Shown one piece after another: positions 1 to 8,920 of a stretch of 64,000 bases of DNA. A model generated the notes under the pieces. It was given only the letters and a program-made list of their open reading frames with translations, did no database searches and was not told the DNA's origin. Both the position numbers and the translations under genes were made by a program. The first letter of the stretch is position 1. The number at the start of each line of letters is the position of its first letter. This stretch comes from an uncultured Alphaproteobacteria bacterium. GTDB taxonomy: Bacteria; Pseudomonadota; Alphaproteobacteria; Rhodobacterales; Rhodobacteraceae. The stretch lies in assembly GCA_902584635.1 (NCBI GenBank), contig CACIAQ010000001.1:104211-168210 (forward strand). Direction: 5' to 3'.

Positions 1-590
1 CCAATACGTTCATAATTTTTTGCTATAATCATGAGGTGGGAACCAGAGGCCACTCGTTTCTTCTTTTTTAAATATACGAGAAGATTTTCAAAGAGATCGG
101 TATACATTTGATCAATTTTGTAATCATTTTTCCATACTTTTGTAGCTAACTTAATATCTTGATTGGTATATGAATTGATAGATCGAGTAAGCTGTTTTTT
201 TACTTTTTCACCTAGCTCGAATATTTGTCTTCTTATGTCTATCTGGTATTCATCGGTTAGAAGTTGGGTGCGCTTTGCTATGTTTTTGCAAAGATCACCG
301 ACCCTTTCAAAGGCTCCAGAAATCTTGATAGCAGAAAATAAAACCCGTAAATCATCGGCAACAGGTTGTCGCAAAGCAATTGCTTTTATCACGGACTCGT
401 TGATTTCGTTTTCTAGATAATCAAGTTTCTCGTCTAAAATAACAGCCTTTTCAGCAAGTTGAACGTTATTATCCCTTATCGACAGATTCGTGTTATTCAT
501 AATCTGCTCACACAAGCCACCCATCTCCACGATTTTACTGTTAATATAAATGAGGTCTTCGTTATATGCTGATGAAATATGTAAAGTCAT
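1..590 (-). CDS. phoU: PhoU, phosphate signalling protein (3' end cut by window edge)
   Basis: This gene is missing from the ORF track because its frame stays open to base 1. Reading from the ATG at 590 gives about 196 codons of a helical protein. PhoU-type metal-binding repeats are visible: DLRVLFSAIKISGAFERVGD in the first half and MIIAKNYERIG at the edge, where the second repeat begins. PhoU is a cytoplasmic negative regulator that couples the Pst transporter to the PhoR kinase. It follows pstB by 12 nt in the same operon. Roughly the last 35-40 residues are missing, and phoB would normally follow just outside the window. Confidence 0.95.
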   Translation of the reverse strand, partial: MTLHISSAYNEDLIYINSKIVEMGGLCEQIMNNTNLSIRDNNVQLAEKAVILDEKLDYLENEINESVIKAIALRQPVADDLRVLFSAIKISGAFERVGDLCKNIAKRTQLLTDEYQIDIRRQIFELGEKVKKQLTRSINSYTNQDIKLATKVWKNDYKIDQMYTDLFENLLVYLKKKKRVASGSHLMIIAKNYERI

Positions 591-602
591 TCTATTTCCT
601 TA

Positions 603-1361
603 TCATCCAAATCGCCCGGTAATGTAGTCCTGTGTTTTTTGATTCTCGGGTTGAGTAAAAATTTTATCTGTGTCGTTATATTCAATTAAGTCTCCTAAAT
701 GAAAAAAGGCCGTTTTCTTTGATACACGTGCCGCTTGCTGCATTGAATGGGTTACAATAATAATGGTATAAGACTCAGATAGTTCATTCATAAGTTCTTC
801 GATTTTTGCAGTGGCGATCGGATCAAGTGCAGAACAGGGTTCATCCATTAGAATAACTTCAGGGCTAACGGCAATGGCTCTGGCAATACATATTCTCTGT
901 TGCTGACCCCCTGAAAGCCCCGTTGCTTGATCATTTAACCGATCTTTGACTTCATCCATAAGTCCTGCTTTTTCCAAACTATTGTGGACTATATCTTTCA
1001 ACTCGCTGTCATTACTAGCCAAGCCATGAATTCTTGGGCCATAGGCAATGTTGTCAAAAATAGATTTCGGAAACGGATTTGCCTTTTGAAAAACCATTCC
1101 AACGCGTGCTCTGAGTTCGACAGGATCTATGTCTGGCCCATAAATATCTTGTTCATCAAGATGTATACTCCCTTTTATTGAGCAATTCTCTATGACATCA
1201 TTCATTCTATTTAGACAACGCAAAAAAGTTGATTTTCCACACCCAGAGGGACCAATAAGCGCCGTAATTATATTTTTTTCTATATCAAGGCTTATATCTC
1301 TTATCGCTTTTTTGTCACCGTAAGAAACCTCAACTTTTTTTGTTCTAAATTTGCTAGTCAT
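603..1361 (-). CDS. pstB: Phosphate ABC transporter ATP-binding protein PstB
   Basis: This is the cytoplasmic ATPase of the high-affinity phosphate importer. Its 252 aa are the usual PstB length. Walker [10 protein letters not shown] lies at about residues 37-45, the signature LSGGQQQR near 150, and Walker [14 protein letters not shown] follows. The switch histidine is in [10 protein letters not shown]. The PstB-type stretch [20 protein letters not shown] separates it from other ABC ATPases. It starts 4 nt after pstA ends, so it is probably translationally coupled, and it is followed by phoU. Confidence 0.97.
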   Translation of the reverse strand: MTSKFRTKKVEVSYGDKKAIRDISLDIEKNIITALIGPSGCGKSTFLRCLNRMNDVIENCSIKGSIHLDEQDIYGPDIDPVELRARVGMVFQKANPFPKSIFDNIAYGPRIHGLASNDSELKDIVHNSLEKAGLMDEVKDRLNDQATGLSGGQQQRICIARAIAVSPEVILMDEPCSALDPIATAKIEELMNELSESYTIIIVTHSMQQAARVSKKTAFFHLGDLIEYNDTDKIFTQPENQKTQDYITGRFG

Positions 1362-1365
1362 TATT

Positions 1366-2631
1366 TCACCATTTCTTCTCGAATTTTTTCCTCAATACAA
1401 CGGCTAAGAGATTCATTGAGATTAAAAACGCCACTAAGAATAGTATAGCTAAAGAACTCCTTTCATAAAACGCTCTTTCTGCGCTGTCAGACCACATATA
1501 TATTTGAACTGGCATGGCTGTGGCACTAGAGGTAAAGGTTGTTGGAATATCAATTATAAAGGCCACCATCCCAATCATTAAAAGAGGTGCTGTCTCGCCC
1601 AATGCTTGAGCCATACCTATAATTGTGCCCGTTAAAATGCCAGGGGTTGCTAGGGGTAATACATGATGTAGTGCTGCCTGCATTTTTGAAGCGCCCAGCC
1701 CCAAAGCAGCCTCTCGTATAGATGGAGGAATAGAGCGTATAGATGCTCTTGAGGCTATAATTATCGTAGGTAACGTCATCAAACCTAACACAAGTCCACC
1801 GACAAGAGGTGCTGATCTAGGAAGACCAAACGTAGATAGAAAAACTGATAAACCAAGCAATCCAAATACTATAGATGGGACTGCCGCTAAGTTGTTAACA
1901 TTTACTTCAATAAAGTCTGTTATCTTTCCAGGTTTTGCAAAATACTCGAGGTATATCGCGGCCATAACAGCCAGTGGAAGTGCAAACATTATCGTGACGA
2001 AAAGGGTTAAAGCTGAACCAATAACCGATCCGAGAATTCCAGCGCTCTCAGGCTCTCTGGAGTCAGCAGATGTGAAAAATGTTTTGTTGAATTTAAGTTT
2101 TGCAATATCTCTCTCCACCAAGCTATTTACCCATGCTATTTGCTTATTATTAATCCTTCTATCTTCCTCTGGAATATCAATGCTTAATCTACCTTTTAAA
2201 TACTGATCTGCGTCATCAGATAAATGAAGCCAAACTGAAAAAGTATGAGAGCCACTACCAAGGGCTTTCTTTTTGACAAATTCCTTTAGATCATAGCCAG
2301 CATTAGCAGAGATAATTGCAAACAATTCTTTTTTTTCATCTCTCTCTTTTACCTCTGGAAAAAATTCTCTTAATGCGCTTTGCACTAAACCATCCCAGTT
2401 AAAAAGATTCATCTTATTGTTGTCAGGAGCCCCACTGTCATCAACGAACTTTTCTGTGTTTACAGATATATCTAACTTAAAGTAGGCTTGCTGAAGTGCG
2501 CTATACCCATTAAGCCCTATCGATATAAGTAGCGTTGCAAGCATAATAAGAGCAAAACAAATGGATGAAATACCATAGATCTTTAATCTGGTTTCACGGG
2601 CTCTTCTTGATTGTATACTTTTTCTAATCAT
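1366..2631 (-). CDS. pstA: Phosphate ABC transporter permease PstA (long form)
   Basis: This is one of the two inner-membrane subunits of the phosphate importer. At 421 aa it is far longer than the roughly 290-aa E. coli protein. Residues 1-200 form an N-terminal extension with one membrane segment and a soluble part, as in the DUF3333-type PstA of alphaproteobacteria. The permease core follows, with the ATPase-contact loop [20 protein letters not shown]. The start codon overlaps the end of pstC by 8 nt, which suggests translational coupling. Confidence 0.95.
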   Translation of the reverse strand: MIRKSIQSRRARETRLKIYGISSICFALIMLATLLISIGLNGYSALQQAYFKLDISVNTEKFVDDSGAPDNNKMNLFNWDGLVQSALREFFPEVKERDEKKELFAIISANAGYDLKEFVKKKALGSGSHTFSVWLHLSDDADQYLKGRLSIDIPEEDRRINNKQIAWVNSLVERDIAKLKFNKTFFTSADSREPESAGILGSVIGSALTLFVTIMFALPLAVMAAIYLEYFAKPGKITDFIEVNVNNLAAVPSIVFGLLGLSVFLSTFGLPRSAPLVGGLVLGLMTLPTIIIASRASIRSIPPSIREAALGLGASKMQAALHHVLPLATPGILTGTIIGMAQALGETAPLLMIGMVAFIIDIPTTFTSSATAMPVQIYMWSDSAERAFYERSSLAILFLVAFLISMNLLAVVLRKKFEKKW

Positions 2632-4042
2632 ATCTTTCAGCTAACCTCCGTGATATAGAAAGAGCAAAAATATTGAGTAACAGGGTAAAGAAGAAAAGTG
2701 CTAGCCCTAGGCCAAAGGCTGACAAGGTTTTAATATCATCAAACTCTGTATCTCCAGTAAGGAGTGAAACAATTTGAACTGTGACGGTGGTTACGGACTC
2801 TAATGGATTGACTGTCAAATTTGCGCTTAATCCCGCGGCCATTACAACAATCATTGTCTCTCCGATAGCACGACTAACGGCCAAGAGAACCGCGCCGACC
2901 AAACCAGGAATAGCAGCGGGCAGTATAACGATGTAAATTGTTTCAGCTTTTGTGGCACCAAGTCCCATTGAACCGTCTCGCAAGCTTTGCGGAACAGCTC
3001 TAATAACGTCGTCGGATAAAGAGGAAATAAACGGAATAATCATTATACCCATTACAGCACCAGCTGCTATAGCTGATTCAGATGAAACATCTAAACCCAG
3101 TGAAAAACCAATTTCCCGGAAAAATGGAGCGGCAGTCAAAGCAGCAAAATATCCATACACAACAGTTGGAATACCAGCTAAAATTTCCAAAGTTGGTTTT
3201 ACGAAATCTCGAATTTTAGGCGTAGCAAACTCCGCAAGATATATTGCAGAGAGAAGGCCAATTGGGATAGCCACACACATTGCTATGAAAGAAATTAGTA
3301 ATGTACCTAATAGCACAGGTATCATGCCAAATGAACCTTCAGCAGCCACTTGATCTGTTCTTATAGCGACATTTGGAGCCCAATGAAGTCCGAATATAAA
3401 ATCAAAAAAATTATATAAATTAAAAAATCTCAACGCTTCAAAAAATAGACTCAATATAATGGCTACCGTTGTAAAAATAGCAATAACTGCTGAAGCGAAG
3501 AAAATATTAACTATAAATTTTTCAACCTGTTCCCTTGCGTTTGAGCCAGGTTTCTGTCTATAGGAAATAATCATTCCCAATAACGCAGCGCATAAAATAA
3601 CCACTAATCCACGATAAAAGTGCAGTTGCTCGAAAGCTATTTTATAGTCCTTTGCGAGCATTATTATATTCTCTTCACCAGTGGAAATTTTTCCATTTGA
3701 GACATTAATAACTTTTGCCAAGATAAGACTTACAAAAGATTCATTAAATGTGGGATTTAATTCTTGAATTTTATTATAGAAAATTTGATCTATATAGTTT
3801 GGCCCACCGATTGTTAGAACCAATAATATTAGGAAAGAGGGTATGAAAGCCCAGAGGAAGGATTGTTGTCCATAGTGAGACGGAAGTGCTTTTGTACGAT
3901 CGCTAAATAATGCAGCTTTTCTAACTATACCGCTTTTTGCGTGATAATAAAAATATACAGATAACCCCAGAAGCACAAAAAAAACGAAACTTAGAGGAAG
4001 GGTCATTGAAGTGAAAATCCTGTCTGGAGATTGACGTGCCAT
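2624..4042 (-). CDS. pstC: Phosphate ABC transporter permease PstC (long form)
   Basis: This is the partner permease to PstA. It has 472 aa, with an N-terminal extension of about 200 aa holding several membrane segments before the core. The EAA-type loop is DGSMGLGATKAETIYIVILP and the conserved ISRAIGET-like motif reads VSRAIGETMIVVMAAG. The ATG at 4042 lies inside a perfect 10-bp stem with the upstream spacer, and no clear Shine-Dalgarno is visible. Its translation may therefore depend on RNA structure or on coupling from pstS. It overlaps pstA by 8 nt. Confidence 0.95.
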   Translation of the reverse strand: MARQSPDRIFTSMTLPLSFVFFVLLGLSVYFYYHAKSGIVRKAALFSDRTKALPSHYGQQSFLWAFIPSFLILLVLTIGGPNYIDQIFYNKIQELNPTFNESFVSLILAKVINVSNGKISTGEENIIMLAKDYKIAFEQLHFYRGLVVILCAALLGMIISYRQKPGSNAREQVEKFIVNIFFASAVIAIFTTVAIILSLFFEALRFFNLYNFFDFIFGLHWAPNVAIRTDQVAAEGSFGMIPVLLGTLLISFIAMCVAIPIGLLSAIYLAEFATPKIRDFVKPTLEILAGIPTVVYGYFAALTAAPFFREIGFSLGLDVSSESAIAAGAVMGIMIIPFISSLSDDVIRAVPQSLRDGSMGLGATKAETIYIVILPAAIPGLVGAVLLAVSRAIGETMIVVMAAGLSANLTVNPLESVTTVTVQIVSLLTGDTEFDDIKTLSAFGLGLALFFFTLLLNIFALSISRRLAERYD

Positions 4043-4070
4043 AAAGCCAATATGTTAATCGGCTTTATGG
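4039..4070 (-). other. pstS-pstC intergenic hairpin covering the pstC start codon
   Basis: CCATAAAGCC and GGCTTTATGG form a perfect 10-bp stem around a 12-nt loop. The 3' arm on the mRNA contains the pstC ATG. The structure could protect the pstS mRNA end, limit downstream expression, or hide the pstC start. There is no clear U-tract, so a simple terminator is unlikely. Confidence 0.6.
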
Positions 4071-4091
4071 TCTAAGTAAATTGTTAAAAAA

Positions 4092-5057
4092 CTATGGCTT
4101 TGGAATAAGGCCAGCAGCTTCTAAGGGGCTACCGCTCACTGCTAAGCTCATAAAATAGTCAGAAAACTCTTGAAGTCCTGGAACTACCCCAACGTGTTCT
4201 TTTTTAACATAAAAGAATAGTGGCCGAGAAACTTTGTACGAACTATCAGCAATTGTACCCATTGATGGAGCTACACCGTTTATGACAGAACCCTGAACCT
4301 TATCTTTATTTTGGTCAAGAAATGAATATCCGAAAATACCAAATCGATCCTGATTTGCAGCAAGCTTTTCTATAATCAGGTTGTCATTTTCTCCTGCCTC
4401 GGTAACAGCACCGTCTTCTCTTAGTGCAGAACAAAGGGCCTTGTACCCGTCATCACCTTTTTTAGGCATTTTATAAACCTTCTTGCAAGTATCGTGCATG
4501 ACCAACTCTACGAAAGCATCTCGTGTGCCGGAAGATGGTGGAGGAGCCAAAACATCTATTTTAACACTCGGCAAGGACGGATTAATGTCGCTCCATCTCT
4601 TATAGCCATTGTCTACCATTTTCCCGTTAGACATTATTTTAGCTGACACAGCTTTGAAAATCTCTTCCTTAGTTAAAGAAAACTTCTGTGCTTTATTGCT
4701 GTTTGAGAAAGTTATTCCATCAAAGCCGATCATATACTCAACCGGCGTAATACCGTTTGCAGTACAAGTCTCTTTTTCGCTTGATTTCATTGCCCTACTT
4801 GCATTGGTTACGTCTGGATGATCAAGACCGATACCTGCACAAAATAGTTTCGCGCCCCCACCGGTACCCGTTGATTCTATAACTGGGGCTTTAAAGTCAG
4901 TGTTTTTCGCAAAACGCTCTGCAACGATGGTTGAAAATGGGAATACAGTTGAGGATCCAACGATCGATATTTGATCGCCTTCCCTAGCCATCAGCGAGCC
5001 AGTGCTTAAGACTGCCCCCACAACTGCAGCAGTAAAAACTTTTAAAATATTGTTCAT
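4092..5057 (-). CDS. pstS: Phosphate-binding protein PstS
   Basis: This is the periplasmic phosphate receptor of the Pst importer. The track start at 5066 is a TTG touching GGAG. The ATG at 5057, 9 nt after AAAGGAG, is the better start and gives 321 aa. A signal peptide ends near SLMA-REG. Phosphate-ligand motifs are visible: IVGSSTVFPF at the N-terminus, ESTGTGGGAK, and PPPSSGTRDAF. Residues 70-90 carry NASRAMKSSE, typical of the family. It is the first gene of the pst operon, with a Pho-box-like site about 70 nt upstream and a hairpin after the stop. Confidence 0.96.
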   Translation of the reverse strand: MNNILKVFTAAVVGAVLSTGSLMAREGDQISIVGSSTVFPFSTIVAERFAKNTDFKAPVIESTGTGGGAKLFCAGIGLDHPDVTNASRAMKSSEKETCTANGITPVEYMIGFDGITFSNSNKAQKFSLTKEEIFKAVSAKIMSNGKMVDNGYKRWSDINPSLPSVKIDVLAPPPSSGTRDAFVELVMHDTCKKVYKMPKKGDDGYKALCSALREDGAVTEAGENDNLIIEKLAANQDRFGIFGYSFLDQNKDKVQGSVINGVAPSMGTIADSSYKVSRPLFFYVKKEHVGVVPGLQEFSDYFMSLAVSGSPLEAAGLIPKP

Positions 5058-5127
5058 TATTGACAACTCCTTTGTTAACTCAAAAGTCTAATTGAGTGGA
5101 ACAATGTCACTAGATCCTCACTTAAAT

Positions 5128-5156
5128 ATGTCAAAAATATTAAAATTTTATGAATA
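5128..5156 (-). promoter_or_regulatory. Pho-box-like site upstream of pstS
   Basis: On the coding strand three 7-nt units, TATTCAT, TTTTAAT and TTGACAT, lie exactly 11 nt apart. This is the spacing of PhoB binding units (consensus CTGTCAT). The middle unit is degenerate. A good -10 is not obvious. The site sits about 70 nt before the pstS ATG, where autoregulated Pho control is expected. Confidence 0.5.
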
Positions 5157-5196
5157 AATAAGATATTGAAAAAATTAATTTTTTTAAATTTTTAAT

Positions 5197-6489
5197 TCAT
5201 TTTATTTTTTTCTGTTTACCCAAATTCCCTTTTGGTAGCCAAGCAGTAAATTGACTGCCTTTGTCAAGTTTGGAGTCAATCTGGAGTTTTCCGCGGTGTC
5301 TGATTAAAATATGCTTCACTATTGCCAATCCTAAACCAGTACCCTCTTTTTCAGCTTCAGAATTTGTGTTAGCTCTATAAAATCTCTCCGTAAGTCTAGG
5401 TAAATGTTCCGCAGAAATTCCACGCCCGTTATCCTCAATCACTATTCCAACCATACCTTTGTGTTTTTCTTTGGACAGAAAAATTTTTACTTCACATTCA
5501 GATCCTGAGTATTTAATAGCATTCTCTATTAAGTTTGAGAATAGTTGTCGCAATTGATCAACCTCCCCCATTATTGGCATCATTTTTTTAGAAATATTAT
5601 TAACTAGTTTAACATTATTGTCTTGTGCGTATTGTTGTAAGCTCTGCGTTAAATCACTGATAAGTTCACTTAATGAGCAGACAGACGTAATGGGTTTAGT
5701 CTCTAGTATTTCCAATTTGGAAAGAGACATCAAATCTTTAATTAAAAGTTCCATTTTACCAGCCTGTTTGGCCATAAGATTTAAGAAAAGATCCTTTGCC
5801 TTCGGATCATTTTTTGCGGGCCCTTGCAATGTTTCGATAAAGCCTGTGATCGACGCTAATGGAGTTCTAAGCTCATGACTAGCGTTTGCAACGAAATCCG
5901 TCCGCATTTTTTCGGCTCTTATATGAGTTGAGTCATCTGTTAGTTGGATAAAAATGTCATTGAAATTGTTTGATATTTTATTTGATGATATGAAAAAAAT
6001 ATTTGCACTAAATTGACGAAATTGTGGACTTTGAACTTCAAAAGACAGCTTTACCTGCTTATCTTTTTTTATTGCATTCTCAACAGCAGCTAAAAAAATT
6101 GGCGACCTGAAAACGTTCGAAATATGGGAGCCAGCATGAAAATCAGGGACTATTCCTTTAGCCTCTGAATTTATGAATGTTATTCTACCATTTCTGTCGA
6201 TCAAAATATAGGGTGAAGGAAGAATGTTCAATAATCCTTTAATTACCCTGTAAGTGATCTTGGCATTATACGTATCTTGAATCTCTTCCTTGATAGCTTC
6301 CTGTTTCAATGCGTTAACATGGTGCTTTTCGCCTATTTGGCTAGACTTTAAATACATAAAAAATATTATCGAGCACATGAGAACAGTTGCAGGGAAAACC
6401 CAGATTGGATATCCTAAGCTCGCAAAAACCATTGTTAAACCAATTAGAATAGTAGAAAAAATGATATAATCTTTACGATTGTCTTTCAT
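5197..6489 (-). CDS. phoR: Phosphate regulon sensor histidine kinase PhoR
   Basis: This membrane kinase phosphorylates PhoB when phosphate is scarce. Two N-terminal membrane segments span residues 9-46, and a PAS-like region covers about 85-185. The HisKA box FVANASHELRTPLASITGF has its phospho-acceptor histidine at residue 205. The ATPase domain shows LIENAIKYS (N box), VIEDNGRGI (G1) and GTGLGLAIVKH (G2). The 430-aa length fits PhoR. It lies directly upstream of pstS on the same strand, the classic phoR-pstSCAB-phoU order, and no large periplasmic sensor domain is present. Confidence 0.93.
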   Translation of the reverse strand: MKDNRKDYIIFSTILIGLTMVFASLGYPIWVFPATVLMCSIIFFMYLKSSQIGEKHHVNALKQEAIKEEIQDTYNAKITYRVIKGLLNILPSPYILIDRNGRITFINSEAKGIVPDFHAGSHISNVFRSPIFLAAVENAIKKDKQVKLSFEVQSPQFRQFSANIFFISSNKISNNFNDIFIQLTDDSTHIRAEKMRTDFVANASHELRTPLASITGFIETLQGPAKNDPKAKDLFLNLMAKQAGKMELLIKDLMSLSKLEILETKPITSVCSLSELISDLTQSLQQYAQDNNVKLVNNISKKMMPIMGEVDQLRQLFSNLIENAIKYSGSECEVKIFLSKEKHKGMVGIVIEDNGRGISAEHLPRLTERFYRANTNSEAEKEGTGLGLAIVKHILIRHRGKLQIDSKLDKGSQFTAWLPKGNLGKQKKIK

Positions 6490-6549
6490 CTTAAAACCAA
6501 CTCAGAACGTAAATTGTAGCTTACAGTGATTCATTTTTAAATCCAGTTA

Positions 6550-7803
6550 TCAAGTTTTTTTTGCCAAAATTGCAATAAAATAACTGGAACAAACTAAAAA
6601 GACCGTCGTAAAGAATAAGCAAAGGCTAAGCCCGCCCAACTGATAGCTAACTCCAGATAATAGTGTTCCAAAAAAGCGACCCACTGCGTTAGCTGAATAG
6701 TAAAAACCAACATCTTCGGATGCATTTTTTTTACTTGTTAACTTTAATATCAAATAAGAATGGATGCTTGAATTAATTGCAAAAAAACCTCCAAATATAA
6801 AAAGTAAAGTGATTATTATTACAATCAGCGTAACTGACAGAGTGTTATCAAAAACAAAAGTTAACAAAGTTAAAAATAAGGTAGGGAAAATTACAATAAT
6901 GGACCAGCGAAAAGCACTAGATTCTATATTTAAATCAGTTTTTCTTTGAATAATTGCTGGCACTTGAGATTGTACGAAGCCATAAAAAATGACCCATAGA
7001 GCCATGAAGCTACCTACCAAAAGGAAAACAACTTTACCGTTTGATCCCGTAACAAACATAGTTGAAAACACTTCCAATAAAAACAAAGGAATTCCAATTA
7101 CGAACCAAATGTCTCGTGCACCAAACAAGAAAATTCTCGACAAAGAAAGATAATTTATACTGGAAATGTCAGAAAAAAACTTTCCCTCTGATTGTACTCT
7201 ATTTGATTTTGTATTTAATTCAGGCGTTTTTAACACTGGGTTCAACGCAATCATTAGAGCTATAAACAAAATGAAGGCAAGAATATATAAAGAGATTGAG
7301 AAGGGATGAATGGTAATCAAAAAAGCACCAACAAAAAAACCTAACCCTTTAACAGTATTTTTGGATCCTGTGAGCCAACTGACGTTCCTAAAAAGCTTCC
7401 CTTTAATATTTTCATTGCTTAGAAACTTTACGGCTGTCTTACTTCCTATTTTAGTCAAATCTTTAGCGACACCACAGAGACCTTGAAAAAAGATAAGGCA
7501 AAAAATCATAAACCATTCTGGGCTATTAATCGAAAGAAGGCCAAGTGATGTTAGGCATAATACCTGCAGGCTAGTACCAGCTATCAAGAGGGTGGATAAT
7601 CCAAAGCGACGACCAAAAATGCCAGCCATAAAATTTGTAATAACACCCATAAATTCGTAGAGTAGAAATATATAAGCGAGAGTAAAAGGAGAATAGCCTT
7701 TATCATGAAAATGCATTAGCACTAACATTCGTAAAGCACCATCGGTCAGCATCAAAAACCAATAAATAATCGATACATTTAAAAATGGATTGAATATCAA
7801 CAA
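6550..7803 (-). CDS. arsJ: ArsJ, organoarsenical (1-arseno-3-phosphoglycerate) exporter, MFS family
   Basis: This 417-aa major facilitator protein has about 12 membrane segments. The N-terminus LTDGALRMLVLMHFHDKGYS and the stretch GVAKDLTKIGSKTAVKFL, followed by LTGSKNTVKGLGFF, match ArsJ rather than other MFS families. ArsJ exports 1-arseno-3-phosphoglycerate made by its partner GAPDH, so the pair removes arsenate. It begins with TTG 9 nt after the GAPDH stop. There is no good Shine-Dalgarno, so it probably depends on coupling. The next Met would delete part of the first helix, which supports the TTG start. Confidence 0.88.
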   Translation of the reverse strand: MLIFNPFLNVSIIYWFLMLTDGALRMLVLMHFHDKGYSPFTLAYIFLLYEFMGVITNFMAGIFGRRFGLSTLLIAGTSLQVLCLTSLGLLSINSPEWFMIFCLIFFQGLCGVAKDLTKIGSKTAVKFLSNENIKGKLFRNVSWLTGSKNTVKGLGFFVGAFLITIHPFSISLYILAFILFIALMIALNPVLKTPELNTKSNRVQSEGKFFSDISSINYLSLSRIFLFGARDIWFVIGIPLFLLEVFSTMFVTGSNGKVVFLLVGSFMALWVIFYGFVQSQVPAIIQRKTDLNIESSAFRWSIIVIFPTLFLTLLTFVFDNTLSVTLIVIIITLLFIFGGFFAINSSIHSYLILKLTSKKNASEDVGFYYSANAVGRFFGTLLSGVSYQLGGLSLCLFFTTVFLVCSSYFIAILAKKT

Positions 7804-7812
7804 GAGGAAAGC

Positions 7813-8817
7813 CTAGTCTCGGATTAATTTAGATAAGATGTCAACCATTCTACAGGCGTATCCCCATTCATTATCATACCATGCATATATCTTAAGCTGG
7901 GTTTTATTTACGACCATAGTTGAAAGAGAGTCGATAATTGCTGAGTGGGGATTATTAACATAATCAGATGACACCAAGGGTTTTTCTTCATAAGATAGGA
8001 TATCTCTCAAATAGGTATTTGAAGCTTCGTTAAAAAGTTGATTAATCTTATCAACTTCTACATTCTGTTTCATCTCAAAAACACAATCAGTCAATGATGC
8101 GTTCAAGAGAGGAACTCTTACAGAATGTCCATTCAGCCTTCCTTTAAGCTCTGGATAAATTAATGAAATCGCCCTAGCTGAGCCCGTGGTCGTGGGGATT
8201 AATGAGTTAATACCGGATCTCGATCGCCTTAAATTATTTTTTGGAGCATCAACAATAGTTTGAGAGTTTGTAATGTTATGGATAGTTGTAATTGACCCAT
8301 GCTTTATTCCAATATTTTCTTCGAGAACTTTTACAATAGGCGCGAGGCAATTAGTGGTACAGCTTGCGGCTGTAAATATTTTATAAGCACTAGTGTCTAT
8401 GGACTGATGATTTATTCCATAAACAATATTCTGGACATTGGATGATTCTATAGGGGCAGAAATTAATACGTATGATGCCTTTCTTTCGAAGTATGGCTCA
8501 AGTAATTTTTCTGATTTATTCACGCCAGTGCAATCTACTACCAGAAACTTTTCAGATTTAGGAAAACTAATACTCTCTATAGACCCCTCTGTCATCACAG
8601 CTATAGAATGATCTTTGTAATTAAGACAACCATTTTCAAAACAAAGGTCATCACCCCAAGTCCCATGAACGGTGTCATATCTTAAAAAATACTCTTGGTC
8701 AGAAGCAGACCCTGCTTTCTCATTCACCATTAAAATATTTTTATGGAGGTTCTCATCGCATAGTCTTCTAAAGACAAGCTTCCCGATTCTTCCTAACCCG
8801 TTAATAATTATTTTCAT
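7813..8817 (-). CDS. ArsJ-associated glyceraldehyde-3-phosphate dehydrogenase
   Basis: The 334 aa match full GAPDH length. The Rossmann motif INGLGRIGKLVFRR is at the N-terminus. The catalytic cysteine, about residue 153, sits in AASCTTNCLAP, and WYDNEWGYACRMVD is at the C-terminus. Its position just before arsJ marks the arsenate-detoxifying type. That enzyme uses arsenate in place of phosphate to make labile 1-arseno-3-phosphoglycerate, which ArsJ pumps out. GAG(G) lies 7 nt before the ATG, and a Pho-box-like site lies about 32 nt upstream. A purely glycolytic role is less likely given the neighbour. Confidence 0.88.
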   Translation of the reverse strand: MKIIINGLGRIGKLVFRRLCDENLHKNILMVNEKAGSASDQEYFLRYDTVHGTWGDDLCFENGCLNYKDHSIAVMTEGSIESISFPKSEKFLVVDCTGVNKSEKLLEPYFERKASYVLISAPIESSNVQNIVYGINHQSIDTSAYKIFTAASCTTNCLAPIVKVLEENIGIKHGSITTIHNITNSQTIVDAPKNNLRRSRSGINSLIPTTTGSARAISLIYPELKGRLNGHSVRVPLLNASLTDCVFEMKQNVEVDKINQLFNEASNTYLRDILSYEEKPLVSSDYVNNPHSAIIDSLSTMVVNKTQLKIYAWYDNEWGYACRMVDILSKLIRD

Positions 8818-8849
8818 AATAGACCTCGGATAGACGTTACAAAAAAATT

Positions 8850-8867
8850 ATGACAAAAATATGTAAG
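8850..8867 (-). promoter_or_regulatory. Pho-box-like site upstream of the arsenate-detoxification operon
   Basis: The coding strand reads CTTACAT, four bases, TTGTCAT, with an exact 11-nt period. Ten bases further on is TAACGT, a possible -10, and the start codon follows after a short leader. It lies in the spacer shared with the divergent aldehyde dehydrogenase gene. Confidence 0.5.
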
Positions 8868-8920
8868 AAAATACAATTAATTGTCTATAGTTGAGGATAG
8901 AAAAATCACGGATTACAAAA

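Noticed and set aside
5105-5134. Plus-strand Pho-box reading ATGTCAC-TAGA-TCCTCAC near pstS
   Set aside because: It is on the wrong strand for pstS and phoR, and its third unit breaks the 11-nt spacing. The coding-strand triple at 5128-5156 is more regular.
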